Shown in pieces: positions 33,715-42,408 of a stretch of 42,500 bases of DNA. The notes under the pieces are model-generated. The model had not been told where the DNA came from and did not search any database. It worked only from the letters and a program-made list of their open reading frames with translations. The translations under genes and the position numbers were made by a program. The stretch spans positions 1-42,500 of the forward strand of contig CANSPQ010000010.1 in NCBI GenBank assembly GCA_947648915.1, in the 5' to 3' direction. The first letter of the stretch is position 1. Every line of letters starts with the position of its first letter. Origin of the DNA: an uncultured Caryophanales bacterium. Lineage in GTDB: Bacteria; Bacillota_I; Bacilli_A; RF39; UBA660.

Positions 33715-34683
33715 ATGAATGAAATGAATTTAGACAATTTTTCAGTTTTAAAACAATATGGGGAAGATTTAACCAATAAAGTTTATGTAACCAATCCTGC
33801 AATTGCACGTGAAGAAGAAATCAAACGATTGATGTTAGTATTAATGACACCTGAAAAATCTGCTTTATTGATTGGAAAACCAGGTATCGGAAAAACTGCA
33901 ATTGTAGAAGGACTTGCCTATTTAATTGGGAAAAAACAAGTTCCTGATGTATTAAAAGATTACCATATTATCAAAATAAACTCCACATCTTTACTTGGAA
34001 CAGTTCAGGTACAAGGAAAATCAGAATTGATTATTCAACTTTTGGTCAATGAACTGAAACAAGCACCTAAAACAATTTTGTTTATTGATGAAATCCATAC
34101 TTTAATTGGTGGACGCGGTGATGGTCCAATGGATCTTGCAAATATATTGAAACCAGGATTAGATCGTGGTGATATCAAAATGATTGGAGCAACCACTACT
34201 GCGGAATATGATACCTATATTATTCGTGATCGTGCTTTTCTACGTCGTTTTGAACGCATTGATGTAACAGAGCCAGATGAAGCTACCACAACTAAAATTT
34301 TATTAGGATCACTTCCTAAAATTGAGAAACAAACGGGAATCCATATGAAATATAATGGATATTTGAATGAGCTATTGATGGAATCCATTGTCAGTGCCAC
34401 TTCAGAATTTAAACGTGTGTATGGATTATCTGCAATGTATCCTGATGTTGCTTTTTCTGTATTAACAGGTGCTTTTTCACAAGCATTACTACACAATAAA
34501 ACAGAAGTCGATATGTTGGATGTGTACAATGCTATTTTTGAGAGCAAGAGAATTTATCCGGATAGTATTGTGAAGGAATTGGATGCATTTCGTGAAAAAT
34601 TTGCTAAATTTGCAGAGCAAGAGGGTATTATTTTTCCTGTAATTACAATTGATCAAATTCAAAAAAATGACGAAATATATTAG
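33715..34683 (+). CDS. stand-alone Clp D1-type AAA+ ATPase
   Basis: 322 residues corresponding to the first AAA+ module of ClpA/B/C only. Walker A GKPGIGKT (54-61), Walker B ILFIDE (121-126), IHTLIGGRGDGPMDLANILKP, sensor-1 IGATTT and Arg finger region FLRRFERI are present. There is no Clp N domain, no second AAA module and no ClpP-binding loop, so it is not a normal Clp unfoldase. The ribosome site AAGGTGAG lies in the end of the thioredoxin lipoprotein gene. Its partner and substrate are unknown. Confidence 0.85.
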   Translation: MNEMNLDNFSVLKQYGEDLTNKVYVTNPAIAREEEIKRLMLVLMTPEKSALLIGKPGIGKTAIVEGLAYLIGKKQVPDVLKDYHIIKINSTSLLGTVQVQGKSELIIQLLVNELKQAPKTILFIDEIHTLIGGRGDGPMDLANILKPGLDRGDIKMIGATTTAEYDTYIIRDRAFLRRFERIDVTEPDEATTTKILLGSLPKIEKQTGIHMKYNGYLNELLMESIVSATSEFKRVYGLSAMYPDVAFSVLTGAFSQALLHNKTEVDMLDVYNAIFESKRIYPDSIVKELDAFREKFAKFAEQEGIIFPVITIDQIQKNDEIY

Positions 34684-34703
34684 TCGATTTTTACATAAAT
34701 CAA

Positions 34704-34732
34704 TTGTCTGTTGCATATACATATGTTAAAAT
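34704..34732 (+). promoter_or_regulatory. promoter of the gene at 34756
   Basis: TTGTCT (34704-34709), 17 bp, TAAAAT (34727-34732). Confidence 0.6.
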
Positions 34733-34755
34733 AGAATTAGGATGGCGGTGCATAT

Positions 34756-35244
34756 ATGGAAACAAGGAGCATACCTCGTAAAAATTACGTTATTTTGGGA
34801 ATTGTCATACTTGTGACATTTGCATTGCTATATTATTTTGTATCTTTTTACAATAAACAAAAGGCTTATGGAAATAGTATCCATGCAAGAATGCTTTTTC
34901 TATCTGAAGTGAAAGAAAATGAGATTCAAAATTATATTTTGGATAACCATGACGTGATTATTTATCTATCGGATAGTACAGATGATACATACTCTGATTT
35001 TGAAATACAATTAAAAAGTCTTATGAAAGATCAAAATTTGACGAAAAATGTTGTTTATATGGATGTTTATAAAATAAGTTCCGAAGAAAATCTAAAAAAT
35101 ATTTTAAAGTTAGATACACTTATTTATCCCAATGTAGTAATCGTATCTGATGAAATGGGGACATCGGTTTTATATAAAGAAAATCAAGAAAAAAATCCAA
35201 AAGAAATTGTTTATTATATTCAAAATCATTTGGAGGAAGAATGA
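34756..35244 (+). CDS. membrane-anchored thioredoxin-fold-like protein without CxxC
   Basis: 162 residues: one membrane segment (YVILGIVILVTFALLYYFV) and an outer domain whose strand order (VIIYLSDSTDDTYSDFEIQL, VVYMDVYKI, LDTLIYPNVVIVSDEMG) resembles thioredoxin, including the cis-Pro-like YPNVVIV. The Cys motif is replaced by SDSTDD, so redox activity is not expected. It overlaps trmL by ATGA. Similar in design to the protein at 39916. Confidence 0.65.
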   Translation: METRSIPRKNYVILGIVILVTFALLYYFVSFYNKQKAYGNSIHARMLFLSEVKENEIQNYILDNHDVIIYLSDSTDDTYSDFEIQLKSLMKDQNLTKNVVYMDVYKISSEENLKNILKLDTLIYPNVVIVSDEMGTSVLYKENQEKNPKEIVYYIQNHLEEE

Positions 35245-35747
35245 TACATATTGTATTATTTGAACCTGAAATCCCACAAAATACAGGAAATATTATGCGA
35301 ACCTGTGCAGGAACAGGCTCGAAGTTACATTTGATTGAACCTTTGGGTTTTTCTTTAGACGAGAAATATATTAAACGATCTGCAGTGAATTATTTAGAAT
35401 ACTGTGATTACACTGTATACAAAAATTTTGAGGAGTTTCAATCTCAAAATATAGGAACTTATTATTATCTAACACGTTATGGGAAAAAGCCACATACCAG
35501 TTTTGATTATTCTAATCCAGAAGAGTCAATCTACTTGATTTTTGGAAAAGAAAGTACAGGAATTCCGAAGGAAATATTGAAAAATGATTTAGAACACTGC
35601 ATGCGAATTCCAATGAATGCTAATATACGTGCACTTAATTTATCAAATTCGGTTGCAATTATGCTTTATGAAGTATTACGTCAGCAAAACTATCTAGGGT
35701 TACTAACGACAGAACCTTTTAAAGGGGAAAATTATTTAGAGGAATAA
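35241..35747 (+). CDS. trmL: tRNA (cytidine(34)-2'-O)-methyltransferase TrmL
   Basis: SPOUT-fold enzyme that 2'-O-methylates the wobble base of some leucine tRNAs. 168 residues with the family motifs EPEIPQNTGNIMRTC, LIFGKESTGIP and MRIPMNANIRALNLSNSVAIMLYE (trefoil-knot SAM site). GGAGGAAG precedes the ATG within the upstream gene end; overlap by 4 bp implies coupling. Confidence 0.95.
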   Translation: MIHIVLFEPEIPQNTGNIMRTCAGTGSKLHLIEPLGFSLDEKYIKRSAVNYLEYCDYTVYKNFEEFQSQNIGTYYYLTRYGKKPHTSFDYSNPEESIYLIFGKESTGIPKEILKNDLEHCMRIPMNANIRALNLSNSVAIMLYEVLRQQNYLGLLTTEPFKGENYLEE

Positions 35748-35753
35748 AAATGA

Positions 35754-35782
35754 TTGTCAAATATTGTATTTAATGTTATGAT
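35754..35782 (+). promoter_or_regulatory. promoter of the acidic membrane protein gene
   Basis: TTGTCA (35754-35759), 17 bp, TATGAT (35777-35782). The in-frame TTG here is therefore a -35, not a start. Confidence 0.65.
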
Positions 35783-35807
35783 GATTAAGAATAGGAGGAT
35801 AAAAAGT

Positions 35808-36293
35808 ATGGAATATTTAGATTTTGTGATAGAAAATTATGTTTGGTTTTTAGTAGGTGGTATTGTATTATTAATGATTTTAGTCGGTTACTTTGCAGAA
35901 AAAACACAATTTGGAAAAAAGAAAAGTAAAAAACAAGAAAAAATAGTGGAAAAGGTACCAGTTAAATCTGTAGAGATTCCATCCGTGCAAGAACAATCAG
36001 AAGAAGTTTTATTTGAACAAGATATGCCTATGCAAGACGTAGAAGTAGAGGCTGTTGAAGAAACGGAAGAACCTATGGAAGATTTGGATGCAATTGAAAT
36101 TCAAGAACCAGAGGAAAAAGAAGAAACCGAAGAGGAAATTCCAGAAGAGTTATATGCTGGGTTGGATGGGACACCTAATACTTATAAAAGCGAAAAGGAA
36201 GCAGAGGACCTAGATATGGATTTACCAAATATTGAAGATTTAAAAACAGATATTGACGATACAAGCTCAGATGATGATATTTGGAGATTTTAG
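35808..36293 (+). CDS. single-pass membrane protein with acidic tail
   Basis: 161 residues. One membrane segment (YVWFLVGGIVLLMILVGYF) is followed by a Lys-rich stretch and a long Glu/Asp-rich, probably disordered cytoplasmic tail. ATG 35808 follows AGGAGG. A terminator separates it from cdaA. No family recognised; similar tails serve as protein-docking segments, which is speculation here. Confidence 0.75.
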   Translation: MEYLDFVIENYVWFLVGGIVLLMILVGYFAEKTQFGKKKSKKQEKIVEKVPVKSVEIPSVQEQSEEVLFEQDMPMQDVEVEAVEETEEPMEDLDAIEIQEPEEKEETEEEIPEELYAGLDGTPNTYKSEKEAEDLDMDLPNIEDLKTDIDDTSSDDDIWRF

Positions 36294-36311
36294 ACCATTT
36301 GGTCTTTTTTG
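36291..36311 (+). terminator. terminator before cdaA
   Basis: AGACC, loop ATTT, GGTCT and a T run. Confidence 0.75.
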
Positions 36312-36331
36312 TTTTCAAAAAAAAATATATG

Positions 36332-36340
36332 TGATATAAT
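36332..36340 (+). promoter_or_regulatory. extended -10 promoter of cdaA-cdaR
   Basis: TGATATAAT; a weak -35 TTTTCA (36312-36317) lies 17 bp upstream of TATAAT. Confidence 0.6.
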
Positions 36341-36369
36341 TTAAAATGTAAAAATATTGGAGGTAGATT

Positions 36370-37200
36370 ATGACTTTTGATAATATCATGTCACTCATTA
36401 CAAAATTAATTGATGTTTTGTTGGTTTGGCTTGCACTTTATTACATTTTAAAAAATTTAAGAAAAAACGTAAAAATGGTACTTCTATTTAAAGGAATTTT
36501 AATTATTGTTATAATTAAAATTATTAGTGATATATTAGACCTAGTTACCATTGGATATTTATTAGATTATGTAATTACATGGGGTCCTCTTGCTTTAATT
36601 GTAATATTCCAACCTGAAATACGTAATGTATTAGAACAACTTGGAAGAAGTCAATTATTAGGACGACACAAAGTATTGACAGTGGATGAACGTGAGAAGA
36701 TGGTTTACGAAATTACAGGTGCAATGGAATCTTTAAAAAAAGACAGAATTGGTGCTCTTATTGTTATTGAAAGAGATAATAGTTTAAATGACTATATTCA
36801 GAAATCAAAAAAAATTTATGCTGATATTTCATCAGATTTGCTAATTTCGATTTTTTTTCCAAATAATCCTTTACATGATGGCGGTGTAATTATTCAAGGA
36901 GATAAAATTACCAGTGCAGGTGCAGTATTTCCTACGAGTGATAATTTAAAAATCAGTAAACGCTTAGGAACACGTCACCGTGCTGCTTTAGGAATTTCTG
37001 AAACAGGCGACTGTATTGCTTTAGTCGTTTCGGAAGAAACTGGAAGACTTTCCATTGCGATGAATGGGGAGCTCAATTACAATTTAACCATTGATGATGT
37101 TAAAATGATTTTACTAGAAGAATTAAGACCGAAAAAATCATTGATTATGGATGAAGAAGAGGAGGTAGAAGAAGATGAAGAAACTCCTTCGGACAATTAG
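36370..37200 (+). CDS. cdaA: diadenylate cyclase CdaA
   Basis: Makes cyclic di-AMP from two ATP. 276 residues: three N-terminal membrane helices, then the DAC domain with NPLHDGGVII (Asp170; the family usually reads DGA) and GTRHRAALGISE (Arg-His-Arg 202-204). A Glu/Asp-rich tail ends the protein. GGAGGT precedes the ATG. It overlaps cdaR by 26 bp. Cyclic di-AMP controls potassium, osmotic balance and wall homeostasis; glmM, often third in this operon, is not present. Confidence 0.96.
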   Translation: MTFDNIMSLITKLIDVLLVWLALYYILKNLRKNVKMVLLFKGILIIVIIKIISDILDLVTIGYLLDYVITWGPLALIVIFQPEIRNVLEQLGRSQLLGRHKVLTVDEREKMVYEITGAMESLKKDRIGALIVIERDNSLNDYIQKSKKIYADISSDLLISIFFPNNPLHDGGVIIQGDKITSAGAVFPTSDNLKISKRLGTRHRAALGISETGDCIALVVSEETGRLSIAMNGELNYNLTIDDVKMILLEELRPKKSLIMDEEEEVEEDEETPSDN

Positions 37201-38533
37201 AATTGTTAGTCACAAAATTGGTTATATTGTAGATAAATTTATTATTGTCCCTATTACAAAATTAGTCGTATCTATTTCTTCTAAGTTTGACCATTCGGGA
37301 AGAAAGTTTGAAAACTGGCTGTCTAAGAGTAATACCTTATTATTTATCTCACTATTTTTAGCAATCGTAATCTTTATTATAATTGATCAAAAAATTATTC
37401 TATTTACAGATAACTCAGCTGAGGTTTTGAAAAATCGGCCAGTTGAAGTTATATATAATGAAGAATCATATGTCATTGAAGGCTTACCAGAAACAGTTGA
37501 TATTACATTGATTGGAAGTAAAACAGATTTATATATTGCAAAACAATCTTCTTCTCATAATGTAACGGTCGACTTAACGGGTTTAAAACCTGGAACACAT
37601 AGAGTCAATATGGAATATACACAAAATGCTGGGAAGATTGACTATATGGTGAATCCTTCTGTCGCAACGGTTGTTATTTATCGTAAAGTATCTGAAACTA
37701 GAACATTAACAGTTGACATTTTAAATCAAGACAGTTTAGATCCAAAATATGTAATTGATAATGTAGATTATGAAACGGATAAAATTGTCATTAAAGGTGC
37801 AGAACATCAACTGAAACAAGTTGTATCTGTAAAAGCCTTAGTAGATATTAAAAATTTAGTTTCTACAGAAGTAGGAACAACAACTTTAAAGGATGTTCCT
37901 TTGAAAGCCTATGATTCTGAAGGAAACGTAGTAGATGTAGAAATTGTTCCAAGCAAAATAGATGTAGATGTCATGATTTCTTCACCAAGCAAAGAGGTTC
38001 CACTTCGTATTGTTCCAGTCGGGGAAGTAAGCTTTGGTCAAGCAATTAGTACATTAAATGCAAATGTAACGAATGTTACAGTATATGGGGATGCAAAAAC
38101 ATTAGAAACTTTAAATTATATTCCAATCGAAATTGATGTAACAGATTTAAAATCAAATAAAGAATATAAATTAGAAATTCCAAAACCAATTGGAGTACGT
38201 TCTTTATCTGTGAACAATGTAACTGTCAATGTTACTTTAGACGATGTTTCTAGTAGAGATATCGAGAATGTAACTGTCAATATGAGAAATGTTGCTGATG
38301 GATTAAGGGCCAATGCAAAAGATAGTAATGCTGCAAGTGTTACTGTCAACTTAAAAGGTGTTAAATCTGTAATAGATGCAATTCGTGCCAATGATATTAC
38401 TGCTTCTGTTGATTTATCCGGTCTTACAGAACCTGGTGAATACGAAGTAGAAGTACAAGTAGAAGGAACCGATCCAAAAGTACAATATACTTCCAAGACG
38501 AGAAGAGTTCGAATTACATTAACACGAAATTAA
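37175..38533 (+). CDS. cdaR: CdaR (YbbR-domain) regulator of CdaA
   Basis: 452 residues: a basic cytoplasmic start, one membrane segment (TLLFISLFLAIVIFIIID) and an extracellular region of about four YbbR repeats (for example RPVEVIYNEESYVIEGLPETVDI, KVSETRTLTVDI, PLRIVPVGEVSFGQAI, RDIENVTVNM). It binds and modulates CdaA from outside. The start lies within the acidic tail region of cdaA after GAGGAGGTAG. A bidirectional terminator follows. Confidence 0.94.
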   Translation: MKKLLRTIRIVSHKIGYIVDKFIIVPITKLVVSISSKFDHSGRKFENWLSKSNTLLFISLFLAIVIFIIIDQKIILFTDNSAEVLKNRPVEVIYNEESYVIEGLPETVDITLIGSKTDLYIAKQSSSHNVTVDLTGLKPGTHRVNMEYTQNAGKIDYMVNPSVATVVIYRKVSETRTLTVDILNQDSLDPKYVIDNVDYETDKIVIKGAEHQLKQVVSVKALVDIKNLVSTEVGTTTLKDVPLKAYDSEGNVVDVEIVPSKIDVDVMISSPSKEVPLRIVPVGEVSFGQAISTLNANVTNVTVYGDAKTLETLNYIPIEIDVTDLKSNKEYKLEIPKPIGVRSLSVNNVTVNVTLDDVSSRDIENVTVNMRNVADGLRANAKDSNAASVTVNLKGVKSVIDAIRANDITASVDLSGLTEPGEYEVEVQVEGTDPKVQYTSKTRRVRITLTRN

Positions 38534-38536
38534 CGA

Positions 38537-38568
38537 AAAAACCTTCACAATGTGAGGGTTTTATTTTT
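38537..38568. terminator. bidirectional terminator between cdaR and the DUF378 gene
   Basis: AAAACCTTCAC, loop AAT, GTGAGGGTTTT. Confidence 0.85.
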
Positions 38569-38758
38569 CTATATGATTGAAAAGAAGTCCTATATTAATA
38601 AGTCCACATATTCCAACAATGATATAGATAATTCTTGCGATAATATGCATATCTTTGAATAATGTGTCAATAATATTGAAATCGAATAATCCAATCATTC
38701 CCCATACAATCGCACCAATGATTGTAAAGACCAAAGCTACTTTTTGTAACGTTTCCAT
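38561..38758 (-). CDS. DUF378 family small membrane protein
   Basis: 65 residues with two membrane segments. VALVFTIIGAIVWGMIGLFDFNIID and ARIIYIIVGICGLINIG match the DUF378 pattern. AAGGAGAAT precedes the ATG. Function unknown. Confidence 0.88.
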   Translation of the reverse strand: METLQKVALVFTIIGAIVWGMIGLFDFNIIDTLFKDMHIIARIIYIIVGICGLINIGLLFNHIEK

Positions 38759-38866
38759 ATGATTCTCCTTTCTGTCTTAATATTATCTTTTCCTAAGGAT
38801 TAGAAATTATTCATATTTTTTATTATAGTAAATATAATTAAGTGAAATCTGATATGAGGTGAAAGA

Positions 38867-39859
38867 ATGAAAGTAAAAATTTTATGTGCAATGATTCTTT
38901 GCTGCATTTTGGCAACAGGATGTTTTGGAAAGAAAAATCAAGATATTGTAAGTACATTGACGAGTAAAGTAGAAAGTGCAAAAAGTTATCATGTAACAGG
39001 AGAACTGGAAATTATTAACAATGAAGATAGCTATCGATATGACGTAGAAGTTTCCTATAAAAAAGATGATTTATTTCGTGTAAGTTTAAAAAATCAAACC
39101 AATAACCATGAACAAATTATTTTGAAAAACACAGAAGCTGTATATGTGCTAACACCAAGTTTAAACAAAAGTTTTAAATTTCAAAGTGAATGGCCATATA
39201 ATAATTCTCAAAGCTATTTGCTGCAGATATTAGTCAAGGACATTAAAAATGACAAATCTAAAAAGATTGAAGAAAAAGGTGATCAATATATCATCAGTAC
39301 AACAGTCAATTATGCCAATAACAAAAATTTAAAAAGTCAAAAAATTTATTTAGATAAAAAGGGTAATATTCAAAAAGTAGAAGTGCTAAATGAAGAAGGA
39401 ATTGTCCGTATGAAAATGACTTATAAAAAAATAGATATTGGTGCTACCTTTGATAAAAATTATTTTGAACTAAGTGAAAATATGAAAACTGGTGAAGTAA
39501 CCGAAGAGACTTCTAAAACAATTGATGATATTATATATCCAATGTATATGCCAGCCAATACTTATTTAGAGAGTCAAGATGTTGTTAAGAAAACTGATGG
39601 GGAGCGTATTATATTAACCTTTGGTGGGGAATCTCCATTTATGTTAGTGGAAGAAACTGTCAGTGTAGAAGAAGATTTTGTTGTCATCCCTGTTTATGGG
39701 GAACCTGAAATTTTGATGGATACTGTTGGTAGTATTACTAGTAATTCTGCGAATTGGATTAGCAATGGAATTGAATATTATGCAGTATCAGACGTCTTAG
39801 ATGGTGAGGAGTTATTAAAAGTAGTACAATCAATTAGTTCTGTTCCAATCGGAAAATAG
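38867..39859 (+). CDS. LolA-like lipoprotein, GerS/YdcC type
   Basis: 330 residues. Lipobox LATGC, then a LolA-like half-barrel (SYHVTGELEIINNEDSYRYDVEVSYKKDDLFRVSL, QIILKNTEAVYVLTPSLNKSFKF, KIYLDKKGNIQKVEVLNEEG) and a C-terminal beta domain. In Gram-positive spore formers this family includes YdcC and GerS; GerS of Clostridioides difficile works with CwlD in cortex modification. A CwlD-like protein is encoded at 19037, but a functional link is inferred only. GAGGTG ribosome site; weak TTCATA-N17-TATAAT promoter (38810-38838). Confidence 0.78.
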   Translation: MKVKILCAMILCCILATGCFGKKNQDIVSTLTSKVESAKSYHVTGELEIINNEDSYRYDVEVSYKKDDLFRVSLKNQTNNHEQIILKNTEAVYVLTPSLNKSFKFQSEWPYNNSQSYLLQILVKDIKNDKSKKIEEKGDQYIISTTVNYANNKNLKSQKIYLDKKGNIQKVEVLNEEGIVRMKMTYKKIDIGATFDKNYFELSENMKTGEVTEETSKTIDDIIYPMYMPANTYLESQDVVKKTDGERIILTFGGESPFMLVEETVSVEEDFVVIPVYGEPEILMDTVGSITSNSANWISNGIEYYAVSDVLDGEELLKVVQSISSVPIGK

Positions 39860-39882
39860 ATATTTCATGTATCTATTTTTTT
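39853..39882 (+). terminator. terminator of the GerS/YdcC-like gene
   Basis: AAATAGATA, 7-nt loop, TATCTATTT and a T run; it overlaps the stop codon. Confidence 0.8.
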
Positions 39883-39889
39883 GAAATTA

Positions 39890-39898
39890 TGATATAAT
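39890..39898 (+). promoter_or_regulatory. extended -10 promoter of the gene at 39916
   Basis: TGATATAAT (TGnTATAAT form) 18 bp before the start; no clear -35. Confidence 0.5.
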
Positions 39899-39915
39899 TA
39901 CAAACAGGTGATAGC

Positions 39916-40386
39916 ATGGAACAAACAAATTCAAATGAAGTGAAAAATTTTATTCGCATTATAGTAGTTGTAATTGTTATATTTTTTGCGTTTTATTTTA
40001 TAACAATGGTATCTACTGGTCGTAAAAAAGGGGATTATACCAAAAAAACAACGACACCATCTACTATTCAATATGATGAGATTCTTCTGGGAGAATTATA
40101 CCATCAAAAAGAAACAGATTATTATGTATTGGTAGAAGAAACAGAGGATCCTTATATTTCTCTTTTTGAAAATCTTTTAACGCAAGCGAGTAAAAAAGAA
40201 AAAGGACTACCTTACTATAAAGTAGATTTATCCTCTGCATTCAATCAAAAATTTGTAGGTGCAACAGCGGACTTTACAGAAAATTTGAAAGTAACAGGAA
40301 CTACATTGTTCCGAATTCAAAATAGAACAATGGTTGCGCATTATGAAACAAGTGAAACAATTTTAGAATTTTTAAAAACATTATAA
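39916..40386 (+). CDS. membrane-anchored thioredoxin-fold-like protein without CxxC
   Basis: 156 residues: a membrane segment (IIVVVIVIFFAFYFITMV), a Lys/Thr linker, then a domain with thioredoxin-like strand order (YYVLVEETEDPYISLFENLL, PYYKVDLSSAF, VTGTTLFRIQNRTMVAHYE). No Cys is in the expected motif, which reads EETEDPY. It sits between the GerS/YdcC-like gene and the CtpA-type protease. Family not recognised. Confidence 0.62.
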   Translation: MEQTNSNEVKNFIRIIVVVIVIFFAFYFITMVSTGRKKGDYTKKTTTPSTIQYDEILLGELYHQKETDYYVLVEETEDPYISLFENLLTQASKKEKGLPYYKVDLSSAFNQKFVGATADFTENLKVTGTTLFRIQNRTMVAHYETSETILEFLKTL

Positions 40387-40391
40387 GTTGT

Positions 40392-40420
40392 AAAAAAGGT
40401 GTATACACTTTTTTCTTTTT
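40392..40420 (+). terminator. terminator before the S41 protease gene
   Basis: A6-GGTGTATACACTT-T tract; the core GTGTATACAC is a perfect palindrome. Confidence 0.65.
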
Positions 40421-40474
40421 TTTAGAATCATAGACAGAAAAATGAGAATATGATATAGTTAAGAAGGTGATATT

Positions 40475-41677
40475 ATGATAAGAAATAAAAGAGAATCTAA
40501 AAATACATTTCATACTTCTGAGGTTGTTTTTCTTATTATAATAACCTGTATTGTTAGTGTTTTTATGGGAACGACGATATCATCTCGCTTTGTAACAAGA
40601 ACGACAACCAAACAAGAAAATGAACTTGTCTCAAAAATGCTAGAACATTATCAATATATTAAAGATAACTATTATGAAGAAGTAGATGATACTACTTTAT
40701 TGAATGGCGCAATTGCAGGTATGGTAGATGCTTTAGATGATCCTTATTCTACCTTTATTGATGAAATGAATTCTGATAACTTTAATATGTCTTTAAATGG
40801 AAACTATAGTGGTATTGGAATTGAAATCACAAATAATGAAGATGGTAATATTCAAATTGTTGGTGTATTTCCATCCTCTCCTGCAGCACAAGCTGGATTA
40901 CAAGCAAATGATATTGTAACCGCAATTGACGGAACCGATATGCTTGGAAAAGATAAATCGGAATTAACCAAATATGTAAAAGAAAAACAGCTAGATCAAT
41001 TTACTTTAACTGTTCTTCGTGGGGAGGAAAATATAGAGGTTACTGTAAAAAAAACAGTCGTAGAAATTCCATCTGTAAGTTCTAAAGTATATGAACAAAA
41101 TGGAAAGAAGATTGGCTATATCTATTTCAGTATCTTTTCTAATACGACAGATCGACAATTTCAAAATGAACTGAAATCTTTAGAAGAACAAGGCATCGAT
41201 TCTTTGATTATTGATGTAAGAGAAAATTCTGGCGGACATTTGACAACAGCCGTTAATATCGTTAGTTTATTTTTAGATCAAACAAAAGTAATATACCAAA
41301 TTGAAACGAAAAACGAGACAACAAAGTATTATTCAAAAGGCAATAAAACAAAAACATATCCAATCGTTGTTTTACAAAATAACAATAGCGCTTCGGCATC
41401 AGAGTTATTAAGTGGAGCACTAAAAGAATCCTATGGAGCAACTGTGATTGGAGAAACAAGCTATGGGAAAGGAACCGTACAGGAACTTGTTGATGGAAAA
41501 GATGGAATTGAATACAAATTTACTACGAAAAAATGGTTAACACCAAATGGAAATTGGATTCATAAAAAGGGAATTACACCTGATATTGAAGTAAAACTAG
41601 ATGTCAATTATTTTGCAAATCCAAATGATGCAAATGATAATCAATTACAAGAAGCAATTCGTTACTTGTCAGAGTAA
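40475..41677 (+). CDS. ctpB: S41 family carboxy-terminal processing protease (CtpA/CtpB)
   Basis: 400 residues: membrane anchor (VVFLIIITCIVSVFMGT), PDZ domain (about 108-190, GIGIEITNNEDGNIQIVGV) and the S41 tail-specific protease domain with NNNSASASELLSGAL (catalytic Ser about 305-309) and SYGKGTVQ (Lys332). In Bacillus CtpB cleaves SpoIVFA to activate SigK during sporulation; a CtpA housekeeping role is equally possible, so the symbol is tentative. GAAGGTGAT precedes the ATG. Confidence 0.9.
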   Translation: MIRNKRESKNTFHTSEVVFLIIITCIVSVFMGTTISSRFVTRTTTKQENELVSKMLEHYQYIKDNYYEEVDDTTLLNGAIAGMVDALDDPYSTFIDEMNSDNFNMSLNGNYSGIGIEITNNEDGNIQIVGVFPSSPAAQAGLQANDIVTAIDGTDMLGKDKSELTKYVKEKQLDQFTLTVLRGEENIEVTVKKTVVEIPSVSSKVYEQNGKKIGYIYFSIFSNTTDRQFQNELKSLEEQGIDSLIIDVRENSGGHLTTAVNIVSLFLDQTKVIYQIETKNETTKYYSKGNKTKTYPIVVLQNNNSASASELLSGALKESYGATVIGETSYGKGTVQELVDGKDGIEYKFTTKKWLTPNGNWIHKKGITPDIEVKLDVNYFANPNDANDNQLQEAIRYLSE

Positions 41678-41742
41678 AAATATGCTTCTTTTCTTTTTGT
41701 ATTTATTCCTGTATAATGTTTAGCAGGAAGAAGGCGGGAATG

Positions 41743-42282
41743 ATGAAACCAATTTGTATTGGGGACCAATTTCAAATCCACTGTTACAAACACGATGGTA
41801 AAATTCACTGTGCTTGGGCAGAAGCAATTGTATTAGATATCCAAAAGGATTATATTGTATTTGGAAATGATCATACTTTAGTAACAGAAGCAGATGGTAG
41901 AACTTGGAGAACCAAAGAACCAGCTGTCATTTATTTTTTTCGCAACAAATGGTTTAATGTGATTGCACAACTGAAAAAAGACGGCATATCCTATTATTGT
42001 AATGTAGAGTCTCCTTATATAATAGAGGAGGGTGTCATCAAATATATTGATTATGATTTAGATGTTCGTATCTATCCATCTGGAGATTATCGCATTTTGG
42101 ATCGTATGGAATATAAATACCATAAACAATTGATGCAATATTCAGATCAACTTGATATTGCCATTCATAATGGACTCGATGAACTCATACATTTATATAA
42201 AGATGGTTCAAGGGTATTTCAGTCAGAACAAAATATACATTATCATGAAATTTATGAAAAACTAAAAAGTGAAAATAAATAG
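41743..42282 (+). CDS. DUF402 family nucleoside tri/diphosphatase-like protein
   Basis: 179 residues of the DUF402 fold: WRTKEPAVIYFFRNKWFNVIAQL, YYCNVESPYIIEEGVIKYIDYDLDVRIYPSGDYRILDRMEY, with the conserved Asp residues of the metal site. Related proteins hydrolyse nucleoside tri- and diphosphates. ATG 41743 follows AAGGCGGG; the ATG at 41716 overlaps a TATAAT at 41712-41717 and is rejected. Confidence 0.85.
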   Translation: MKPICIGDQFQIHCYKHDGKIHCAWAEAIVLDIQKDYIVFGNDHTLVTEADGRTWRTKEPAVIYFFRNKWFNVIAQLKKDGISYYCNVESPYIIEEGVIKYIDYDLDVRIYPSGDYRILDRMEYKYHKQLMQYSDQLDIAIHNGLDELIHLYKDGSRVFQSEQNIHYHEIYEKLKSENK

Positions 42283-42352
42283 GAATATCTACACCATTTT
42301 TACATATATTTAAGAGAAGTTAAGAAATTTTTAAAAAAGTGAAAAAAACTTC

Positions 42353-42381
42353 TTGACACATTGATTTTCTAATGATATATT
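42353..42381 (+). promoter_or_regulatory. consensus SigA-type promoter
   Basis: TTGACA (42353-42358), 17 bp, TATATT (42376-42381), with an A-rich upstream region. Its transcript would start near 42388. Confidence 0.75.
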
Positions 42382-42408
42382 AATAGTGCTTTCACGGAAA
42401 AAGAACAC

